From NCBI RefSeq assembly GCF_033025475.1, contig NZ_CP130322.1, forward strand, positions 992,001 to 1,056,000: a stretch of 64,000 nt of DNA. Direction: 5' to 3'. The notes beneath the pieces are model-generated. The model was not told where the DNA came from and ran no database searches. It saw only the letters and a list, made by a program, of their open reading frames with translations. The stretch comes from Sphingomonas sp. C3-2. Its GTDB lineage: Bacteria; Pseudomonadota; Alphaproteobacteria; Sphingomonadales; Sphingomonadaceae. The position numbers and the translations under genes are program-made. Of the stretch, positions 54,890 through 61,742 are shown one piece after another (the stretch's first letter is position 1; each line of letters opens with the position of its first letter).

Positions 54890-55513
54890 TCAGCGCTTCT
54901 CGGGAGCGGTGTAGGCGATACCGGATGTCAGCATTTCGGTCAGTTGCGCTGCGATATTTTCGAAAGCTATCCCTGCGCCGGATGCCAGCGCATTCCAGGC
55001 CAGATGCTCCATCCCACCGAAGAGAAAGTCTCGCAGCAAGCGAACATCGAGATCGGGCCGAACATCGCCCGCAGCGATGCCATCGCGGACAACGGCGCTC
55101 AACAACTCAGTATAGCGCCGCATAAGCCCATGTATCGGCGAGCCACGATAGTCGCTCGCATCGCGCTGTTCCCGGATGAATAGGGCGCACATTTCCGGAT
55201 CCTGCGCATAAACCTGCAAATTGGTCCGAATAATGGCCTCAAGCTTGGCGCGGAAACCCTCCGCTTCGTCGACCGCGCTTTCCGCCTGCGCGATCAGCCC
55301 TTCCAGAAAATCTTCCAGCACCGCAGCGAGCATCGCACGCTTATCGGAAAAATAGCGATAGATGAGCCCGTCAGAGACTTGCGCGGTTTTTGCGATCTCG
55401 CTGATCGACGCGGCCGCATAACCCTTGGCCTGGAAAATCACCCGCGCGGCCTCAAGGAGATTTTGATGGCGATCACGTCGGCGGGTTTCGGTCAGTCGCG
55501 GCAAGGGGAACAA
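54890..55513 (-). CDS. TetR/AcrR-family transcriptional regulator
   Basis: A 207-residue TetR regulator: HTH at about residues 20-60 (ARVIFQAKGYAAASISEIAK and VSDGLIYRYFSDKRAML), then a C-terminal ligand domain (FLFGGMEHLAWNALASGAG), the form seen in FadR-like TetR regulators of acyl-CoA metabolism. It is divergent from the ferredoxin/enoyl-CoA hydratase/Kor genes, so it most likely controls them. The start ATG 55513 gives the standard family N-terminus. Confidence 0.92.
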   Translation of the reverse strand: MFPLPRLTETRRRDRHQNLLEAARVIFQAKGYAAASISEIAKTAQVSDGLIYRYFSDKRAMLAAVLEDFLEGLIAQAESAVDEAEGFRAKLEAIIRTNLQVYAQDPEMCALFIREQRDASDYRGSPIHGLMRRYTELLSAVVRDGIAAGDVRPDLDVRLLRDFLFGGMEHLAWNALASGAGIAFENIAAQLTEMLTSGIAYTAPEKR

Positions 55514-55668
55514 CTCCTCATTTCAGGCTTCACAGCCCGGGGCGAGATCCATATAGTGAATCCCGCCCAGTTTGCATAATCCTATCCTCCTCGCTCATTT
55601 CTGCGCCCCGCCCACCTGCAAGCACATGCTTGAAGCCATGCTCATGCGAGCGACAGGGAATGAGTCAG

Positions 55669-55986
55669 ATGACACGAATTAATGTGATTGATCGCAACGG
55701 CAGCCCCCACACACTGGAAAGCAATGGGCACGCCACCCTTATGGAAGTGCTCCGTGATGAGGGACTCGGAACCGAAGGCACCTGCGGCGGAATCTGCGCG
55801 TGCGGCACGTGTCATGTCTATATTCGGAACACAACCACGCTGCCCGCTGCGGACGAGGATGAACAAGACATGCTCGCAGCGCTTTCCGATGTGGTTGCGG
55901 TGACCGATGCCTCCCGCCTGGCGTGCCAGATCCGGTTCGATACGCTCGGCGACAGTCTCGACGTCGAAGTCGCCCCCCAGCTTTGA
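55669..55986 (+). CDS. adrenodoxin-type [2Fe-2S] ferredoxin
   Basis: A 105-residue ferredoxin with ligands C39, C45, C48 and C86 (C-x5-C-x2-C ... C), related to the one at 20.6 kb but clearly distinct. The acidic helix is AADEDEQDMLA. ATG 55669 is preferred with AGGGA upstream; ATG 55660 is an alternative three codons earlier. It lies 22 bases before the enoyl-CoA hydratase gene and 4.8 kb from the P450, and is the nearer candidate electron donor for the P450 or Rieske enzyme. Confidence 0.9.
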   Translation: MTRINVIDRNGSPHTLESNGHATLMEVLRDEGLGTEGTCGGICACGTCHVYIRNTTTLPAADEDEQDMLAALSDVVAVTDASRLACQIRFDTLGDSLDVEVAPQL

Positions 55987-56008
55987 AACCATACTGACGC
56001 CCGCCGCG

Positions 56009-56995
56009 ATGACGCTTCATATCGTCCCATCGACTGCGCTCGCGGAAATGGTCGCGTGCGATCCATGCGGCGAGCGTTTTGGCCCCATGGGGCCCTGTTC
56101 TTACCTCGCGGTCGAGGTTCAGGGGCAGATCTCCGCGCATATCGAAGAATGGATGAAGGCCCTGCCCTGCCCGGTCATCGCAATCGGCGGGCCGCCCCGG
56201 CAGGCATGGGCAGATCTCGTCCTGACAGTTCGGGACGCGCTTTCTTCGATCGCCCGAAATATCGAACAGGCCCCCTTTGCAGCAATGATCCTTGTCCAGC
56301 AATTGCGGCTTGCCGAGCATCTGCCCTTGCCGGATGCGCTGATCTGCGAAAGCCTTGCATATGCCACCGCGCAGCGCAGCCCCGATTTCGAGGCATGGAA
56401 ACAAAGCGCGCCATCGCTTGCTCCACAGCCGCCCATTGCTGCCCCGCTCAATGTTTCGCGGGATCGCGACAGGCTAAATCTTACGCTCAATATGCCGGAC
56501 AGGCGCAACGCCATCGATATCGCCATGCGCGATGCTCTGTGCGAAGCGCTCGACCTCGCGATCCTCGACACCTCCATCGAGCGGATAACCCTCAATGCCG
56601 CCGGGCGCTGTTTCTCGACCGGTGGCGCGGTCGAGGAATTCGGATCGGTCACCGATCCCGCCACGGCACATGCGATCCGCATGGCGCGGCTCCCGGCGAG
56701 GCGCCTCGCAAAGCTCAGAGACCGGCTATGCGTCCACGCGCAGGGGGCAACCATCGGAGCTGGCCTTGAAATGGGCGCCTTTGCGGCCCGCTTCACCTGC
56801 AGCGCCGACGCCTGGTTCCAGCTTCCCGAACTGCGCTACGGGCTCATCCCCGGTGCGGGTGGAACGGTCAGCATTTCACGGCGAATCGGCCGCCACCGCA
56901 CCGCGCTTCTGGCGCTATCGATGCGCCGGATATCCGCAAGCGACGCGCTCGCCTGGGGGCTTGTCGATGCAATCATCCCCGAAATGGAGCCATAA
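56009..56995 (+). CDS. enoyl-CoA hydratase/isomerase family protein with extra N-terminal domain
   Basis: A 328-residue protein. Residues ~147-328 are a crotonase domain with oxyanion-hole segments CFSTGG and GATIGAGLEMGA, and glutamates E254 and E274 at the positions of the two catalytic glutamates of enoyl-CoA hydratase (GLEMG and LPELRYGLIPGAGGT). The first ~140 residues are not part of the usual domain; segments such as LPCPVIAIGG and LPLPDALICESLAYATAQRSPDFEAW look like a decayed crotonase half. ATG 56009 is chosen because an earlier in-frame start lies within the ferredoxin gene. It probably hydrates an enoyl-CoA in the same pathway as the KorAB enzyme. Confidence 0.85.
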   Translation: MTLHIVPSTALAEMVACDPCGERFGPMGPCSYLAVEVQGQISAHIEEWMKALPCPVIAIGGPPRQAWADLVLTVRDALSSIARNIEQAPFAAMILVQQLRLAEHLPLPDALICESLAYATAQRSPDFEAWKQSAPSLAPQPPIAAPLNVSRDRDRLNLTLNMPDRRNAIDIAMRDALCEALDLAILDTSIERITLNAAGRCFSTGGAVEEFGSVTDPATAHAIRMARLPARRLAKLRDRLCVHAQGATIGAGLEMGAFAARFTCSADAWFQLPELRYGLIPGAGGTVSISRRIGRHRTALLALSMRRISASDALAWGLVDAIIPEMEP

Positions 56996-57019
56996 GCGAA
57001 GAGATCGACAATTTACATA

Positions 57020-57047
57020 TTGAACATGATTCATTTTAATCTATAAT
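57020..57047 (+). promoter_or_regulatory. sigma-70-like promoter upstream of korAB
   Basis: TTGAAC at 57020-57025 and TATAAT at 57042-57047 with a 16-base spacer, in an AT-rich island. The ~240-base untranslated stretch to korA (57048-57288) contains no supported gene. Confidence 0.65.
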
Positions 57048-57288
57048 ATGACTGTTCGATCTTCCCCCACCTGCCACGGCACGGTGGAAAAGCATTCGAC
57101 CACGGACTGAGGCGGTCGCCGCCACGGCCGACATAGCCCGACCCAGGTTCGCGATCCGAGAGCGCCCGACCTCGTTTCGCAAATGAACATGCGGTCCGGT
57201 GGCCATGTCGCGACCGCCTTTCTTTTGCCCCTGCTGCCCCTTCCTCTGCCCATGCCCCTTGCCACCATGACCAATGGAGCAGGAAATC

Positions 57289-59169
57289 ATGGCGACAGCC
57301 GCTAGAGTCAGCGAATATCCTCAGGTCGAACCACCTGAAGAAAATCCATGCCTGATCGTACGCTTTGCAGGCGACAGCGGTGATGGGATGCAACTGACCG
57401 GGGGACAGTTCACCCTGTCCACCGCGCTTGCCGGCAATGACCTTGCCACCTTCCCGGATTTTCCAGCCGAGATACGCGCGCCGCAGGGATCGACCTTCGG
57501 GGTTTCGGCATTCCAGATCAATTTCGGGTCGACGCGCGTCGATACGGCCGGGGACCAGCCCGACATCCTCGTGGCGATGAACCCGGCGGCGCTGCGCACC
57601 AATATCGCGGAACTGAAACCCGGCGGCCTCATCATCGCGGATATGGGCGAATTCACGACGCGCAACCTGACGCGGGCCGGCTATACGGCCTCCCCACTCG
57701 ACGACGGCAGCCTTGCCGCGTGGCAGGTGCAGACGATCGACATCAGTCAGTTGACACGCGAAGCGGTCAAGCCCTGGGGCTTGAGCAACAAGGATGCCTT
57801 GCGCTGCAAGAATATGTGGACGCTTGGTCTTTGCCTGTGGATGTTCGATCGCCCCCGTGACCCCGTCATCGATCGCTTGAAACGCAAATTCGGCGCGGAT
57901 TCCAAACTTGGCGGAGCCAATATCGCCGCGATCAATGCGGGTCACGCCTTTGGCGAGACGGCCGAACTGAGTGCAGGGTTGCGGCAGCACCACCTGCCCC
58001 CCGCGCCGAGCGCGCCGGGGATCTACCGAACCATCACCGGCGCCGAGGCGATATCGCTTGGCCTTGTTGCCGGGGCGCAGATGATCGATCGCCCCTTGTT
58101 CTTTGGCGGCTATCCGATCACGCCGGCTTCGGCGATCCTCCACAATCTCGCCCGGCTGCAGGATTTCGACGTCACCACATTCCAGGCCGAAGACGAGATT
58201 GCAGCGATTTGCGCGGCGCTTGGGGCATCCTTTGCCGGCAATCTGGGTGTCACCTCCTCATCGGGCCCCGGAATCGCGCTCAAGACCGAGGCACTGGGCC
58301 TTGCGGTGATGACCGAGCTTCCGCTCGTCATCATCAATTCGCAGCGTGGCGGGCCGTCGACGGGGCTGCCAACCAAGACCGAACAGTCCGATCTCTATCA
58401 GGCCGTCTATGGCCGCAATGGCGATACACCGCTCCCGGTCCTTGCCGTGCGCTCGCCCGGCGACGCCTTTGCGGTCGCGATCGAGGCCTGTCGTATCGCC
58501 GTGCAGTTCATGACGCCGGTGATGCTCCTGACCGATGGCTATATCGCCAATGCGTCCGAGCCCTGGCGGATTCCGGATACAGACGCCCTGCAACCGCACC
58601 CCACCCCGATTGCTGAAGCGCCCGGGCCAGACGAAAGCATGGTCCTGCCCTATGCGCGTAATGCGCTCAACGTACGACCCTGGATCACGCCGGGCATGCC
58701 GGGCCTTGCGCACCGGATCGGCGGGATCGAGAAGCAAAATGGAACGGGCAATCTCGACTATAGCCCGGCAAACCATCAGGCGATGACCGACATTCGCCGC
58801 GCCAAGGTCAACGCGGTCGCATGCACAATACCCGATCAGGAGATCGATCAGGGAGCAGCGGGCGGACGGCTGGCATTGGTCGGATGGGGATCAAGCTATG
58901 GCCCCATCTCGCAGGCCGTGCGCCGACAGCGCGCGCTGGGGCGTGACGTCAACCATATCCATATCCGCCACCTCTGGCCAATGCCCCAAAATCTGGGCGC
59001 ACTGCTCAAGAGCTATGACCGGATCATCGTTCCCGAAATGAACACCGGCCAGTTGAAGACGCTGCTCCGGGATCAGTTCCTTGTCGACGCGGCACCGCTC
59101 AACAAGGTCTGCGGGCAACCCTTCACGATCCGGGAGATCGAGGCGGCTATCGTCGAAGCCCATGGCTGA
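57289..59169 (+). CDS. korA: 2-oxoacid:ferredoxin oxidoreductase, fused gamma-alpha subunit
   Basis: A 626-residue KorA: an N-terminal gamma-type domain (VRFAGDSGDGMQLTGGQFT, residues about 25-210) followed by the alpha subunit with FFGGYPITPASAIL, the QAEDEIAAICAALGASFAGN segment and SSGPGIALKTEALGLAV. It pairs with KorB to oxidise a 2-oxoacid such as 2-oxoglutarate to the acyl-CoA, reducing ferredoxin, without lipoate. The start at 57289 has GGAGCAGGAA just before it; an ATG at 57274 is an alternative. KorB follows after 45 bases and FdxA after that. Confidence 0.95.
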   Translation: MATAARVSEYPQVEPPEENPCLIVRFAGDSGDGMQLTGGQFTLSTALAGNDLATFPDFPAEIRAPQGSTFGVSAFQINFGSTRVDTAGDQPDILVAMNPAALRTNIAELKPGGLIIADMGEFTTRNLTRAGYTASPLDDGSLAAWQVQTIDISQLTREAVKPWGLSNKDALRCKNMWTLGLCLWMFDRPRDPVIDRLKRKFGADSKLGGANIAAINAGHAFGETAELSAGLRQHHLPPAPSAPGIYRTITGAEAISLGLVAGAQMIDRPLFFGGYPITPASAILHNLARLQDFDVTTFQAEDEIAAICAALGASFAGNLGVTSSSGPGIALKTEALGLAVMTELPLVIINSQRGGPSTGLPTKTEQSDLYQAVYGRNGDTPLPVLAVRSPGDAFAVAIEACRIAVQFMTPVMLLTDGYIANASEPWRIPDTDALQPHPTPIAEAPGPDESMVLPYARNALNVRPWITPGMPGLAHRIGGIEKQNGTGNLDYSPANHQAMTDIRRAKVNAVACTIPDQEIDQGAAGGRLALVGWGSSYGPISQAVRRQRALGRDVNHIHIRHLWPMPQNLGALLKSYDRIIVPEMNTGQLKTLLRDQFLVDAAPLNKVCGQPFTIREIEAAIVEAHG

Positions 59170-59214
59170 GCCGCGCGTCGCGACCTGTTCCCCTTATCGG
59201 ATGACAGCAAGACC

Positions 59215-60222
59215 ATGACCGAGAAAAAAACTTATGATGCAGCGGATTATGCCAGCGATCAGGAAGTGCGCTGGTGCCCCGGCTGCGGCGACTATGCCAT
59301 CCTCAAGGCCGTTCAGCGCAGTCTGGCGCAGTTGCAGGCCGATCCCGACCAGACGGTGTTCGTAAGCGGTATCGGCTGCTCGAGCCGGCTACCTTATTAT
59401 ATGTCGACCTATGGTTTCCACACGATTCACGGCCGCGCGCCGGCGGTCGCCACCGGGATCAAGCTCGCCAACCCCGCGCTCGATCTCTGGATCGTGACGG
59501 GCGATGGCGACGGGTTGTCGATCGGCGGAAACCACCTGTTTCATATCCTCAGACGCAACGTCGATTGCCAACTGCTCCTGCTCAACAACGAGATTTACGG
59601 GCTCACCAAGGGCCAATATTCGCCGACCTCGCGCGTCGGCGCGCGGACGCCCTCGACGCCCTTTGGCTCGCTGGACCGGCCCGCCAACCCATGCAGCTTC
59701 GTCCTCGGCGCAGGCGGCCGCTTCATTGCGCGATCGTTCGACACTCATAAGGGCCTGTCCGATCTGCTGGTGCGCGCGCGCCAGAGCACGGGGACATCCT
59801 TTGTCGAGATTTATCAGAACTGCATCGTCTATAACGCCGATGCCTTTGCGCCCTTCACCGACAAAGCCACTGCTGCCGAACGCCAGATTTGGCTCGAACA
59901 TGGGCACCCCATGCTCTTTGCAGACGGCAGCAAGGGGTTGAAGGCTTCCTCAAACGGCCGCGGCCTCGAAATCGTCTCGCTTGCCGACGGAAACTGGCAG
60001 GATGCGGGTGTCCTCATCCATGATGAAACCGACCGCATCCTGGCCCAGATGCTCGTCGACATGCCCTTTCCCGATTTCCCGATCGCGCTCGGGATTCTCT
60101 ACCACGATCCGGCGCCCAGCTTCGACAGCATCGCGGCGCGCAGCGCGCCTCCGCGCCGCGCCGGCACGGCCGAACTCGCGAAGCTGCTAGCCAACGCCCA
60201 AACCTGGTCGGTCAACGCCTGA
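59215..60222 (+). CDS. korB: 2-oxoacid:ferredoxin oxidoreductase, beta subunit
   Basis: A 335-residue TPP-binding subunit. Cluster and cofactor motifs are CPGCGDYAILKAVQ, GIGCSSRLPYYM, the TPP motif VTGDGDGLSIGGNHLFH and the following LLLNNEIYGLTKGQYSPTS. It completes the KorAB enzyme with the upstream gene. The gene follows korA by 45 bases and precedes the 7Fe ferredoxin by 30, so all three are probably one transcript. Confidence 0.96.
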   Translation: MTEKKTYDAADYASDQEVRWCPGCGDYAILKAVQRSLAQLQADPDQTVFVSGIGCSSRLPYYMSTYGFHTIHGRAPAVATGIKLANPALDLWIVTGDGDGLSIGGNHLFHILRRNVDCQLLLLNNEIYGLTKGQYSPTSRVGARTPSTPFGSLDRPANPCSFVLGAGGRFIARSFDTHKGLSDLLVRARQSTGTSFVEIYQNCIVYNADAFAPFTDKATAAERQIWLEHGHPMLFADGSKGLKASSNGRGLEIVSLADGNWQDAGVLIHDETDRILAQMLVDMPFPDFPIALGILYHDPAPSFDSIAARSAPPRRAGTAELAKLLANAQTWSVNA

Positions 60223-60252
60223 TCGCCCAAATCTATCTGCGGAAACAACATC

Positions 60253-60591
60253 ATGACCTATGTCGTTACGGACGCCTGCATCAAATGCAAATATATGGAC
60301 TGCGTCGAGGTTTGCCCCGTCGACTGCTTCTATGAAGGCGAGAATATGGTGGTAATCGACCCGAGCCAGTGCATCGATTGCGGCGTGTGCGAACCCGAAT
60401 GCCCCGCCTCCGCCATTCTACCTGACAGTGAACCGGGCCTAGACCAGTGGCTCGCGCTCAACGCCGCCTGGGCCGACAAATGGCCCAATGTAACGGTCAA
60501 GCGAGCGCCCGCTGATGATGCGGACAAGTTTCAGGGAGAAACGGGCAAGTTCGAGAAATATTTCTCTCCCGAGCCCGGCAAAGGCGATTGA
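60253..60591 (+). CDS. fdxA: 7Fe ferredoxin (FdxA type)
   Basis: A 112-residue ferredoxin with the FdxA pattern [17 protein letters not shown] and [12 protein letters not shown], holding one [3Fe-4S] and one [4Fe-4S] cluster, and the typical C-terminal extension ([16 protein letters not shown]). It is placed to accept electrons from KorAB. The genes to its left form one apparent transcript, and 60649-60680 carries a hairpin downstream. Confidence 0.95.
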   Translation: MTYVVTDACIKCKYMDCVEVCPVDCFYEGENMVVIDPSQCIDCGVCEPECPASAILPDSEPGLDQWLALNAAWADKWPNVTVKRAPADDADKFQGETGKFEKYFSPEPGKGD

Positions 60592-60648
60592 TGCATGTGA
60601 TACCCAAGTCGGCCCAAAGACGGAGCTTTGCCGCTCGCGCTTTAAGGT

Positions 60649-60680
60649 GGCCCAGCGGCTTTCTAATTGCTCGCTGGGCC
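60649..60680. terminator. hairpin between fdxA and convergent membrane-protein gene
   Basis: GGCCCAGCG pairs with CGCTGGGCC across a 14-base loop, between two convergent genes. No T-tract. Confidence 0.45.
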
Positions 60681-60754
60681 GCCGCCGGGACTTGGCTCAG
60701 GCCCCAACTCCCGAAGTTCGCTTGCGACGCGGCCGCTGGGCTGCGCGGACGAGA

Positions 60755-61123
60755 TCAGTTCTTCTTGGCAGAGGGCCCGCGGCTGTGATGCCAGTAGAGC
60801 CATGCCAGCCCGAGCGGCGCAATAATGATCGACATGGTCCAGCACATCAGCATCGTGATAATCTTCATGCCCAGCAACAGGAGCGCAGGCACGAAGAAGA
60901 CGTTCTGCCCGAACAGAAAGCCGACGATGCCTTCCCACACGAAACGCGCATAGGGATAAAGGAGGGTATTCAGACCGAGCCAGGCAATCAGACCGGCCGA
61001 AGGCGGGCGTGTGGCCGTTTGAAACCAAAAGACAGCGGCGGCAATCGCGCAACCGAAAACAATTTGCCGGAGATAATATTTCCGATCCAAGCCGCCAAAG
61101 GTCTTGCTAATAAATTCTGCCAT
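60755..61123 (-). CDS. small integral membrane protein of unknown function
   Basis: A 122-residue protein with hydrophobic segments at about residues 21-35 (QIVFGCAIAAAVFWF), 43-57 (AGLIAWLGLNTLLYP), 62-88 and 90-110, so three or four membrane helices. The ends are basic (HSRGPSAKKN). I do not recognise a named family. It is convergent with fdxA and has no close partner on its own strand. Confidence 0.8.
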   Translation of the reverse strand: MAEFISKTFGGLDRKYYLRQIVFGCAIAAAVFWFQTATRPPSAGLIAWLGLNTLLYPYARFVWEGIVGFLFGQNVFFVPALLLLGMKIITMLMCWTMSIIIAPLGLAWLYWHHSRGPSAKKN

Positions 61124-61527
61124 GCCGCCACCCGCTTTCGTAAGGCGCCCTTAACGAAAATTGCGTATCTCTGCACTGAACAGGATCGGTAAACGTGGGT
61201 TAACCCAATACCGCGCATGGCCAAGGCGCGCGGGATAACCCACGCACCCGCAGCGCTTCGCCCCCAAGGCGGAAAGACACTACCCAGCCATTTTAGGAAA
61301 TCTCGACTATTTAAGTCGTGGCGGTGGGAGAGAGCCTACGGACGAACTCTCTCGTAGCAGCCTATCGTATGGAACTGACGAAGCATCGAATTGCTGCGTA
61401 GACCCCATTTGCACACCGGCTCACGATGTGAGGCTTCCGCCTCAGAATGCGGCGGATTGCTTTTCCCGCTGGCTATTTTGAAGATTCCTGAATATTTTAC
61501 CGCATGGTAACGCGCGGGGTCCAACGA
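61124..61527. other. 404-base region before the defence-like genes
   Basis: No gene is supported. It contains a GAGAGAG / CTCTCTC hairpin near 61330-61355 and, at 61497-61510, a perfect TTACC-GCAT-GGTAA dyad 17 bases before the HTH gene. Base composition falls across this stretch, making it the likely left edge of an acquired segment. I found no tRNA remnant or repeated end. Confidence 0.5.
61497..61510. promoter_or_regulatory. dyad upstream of the excisionase-like HTH gene
   Basis: TTACC, GCAT, GGTAA: a perfect 14-base palindrome, positioned as an operator for the small HTH protein or another regulator. Confidence 0.5.
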
Positions 61528-61740
61528 ATGCCCGAAGAAATCTTGACCGTCCGTGAGGTTGCCGAGTTCCTAAAGGTAACCGAACGAACGATTTATCGGC
61601 TTGCGACGGAGGGGCAGATACCTTCGTTCAAGGTCGGAGGGTCGTGGCGTTTCCAGCGCTCTGACCTCATTCAGTGGATGAATGAGCAGGCAAAGGGGCA
61701 AGCTGAACGCGGTGACCAACCGAAGGGGGAGAATGACTGA
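61528..61740 (+). CDS. small excisionase-type helix-turn-helix protein
   Basis: A 70-residue DNA-binding protein of the MerR/excisionase-like class: EILTVREVAEFLKVTERTIYRLATEG, then the wing IPSFKVGGSWRF and QRSDLIQWMNEQ. ATG 61528 is the natural family start. Its stop is two bases before the start of the large ATPase gene, so the two are co-translated. Proteins of this size commonly head defence or mobile operons; here it may regulate the operon. Confidence 0.88.
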   Translation: MPEEILTVREVAEFLKVTERTIYRLATEGQIPSFKVGGSWRFQRSDLIQWMNEQAKGQAERGDQPKGEND

Positions 61741-61742
61741 TC

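Noticed and set aside
57031-58143. Minus-strand open frame of 370 codons across the korA leader and gene
   Set aside because: Overlaps korA and its promoter island; low-complexity start and no family match.
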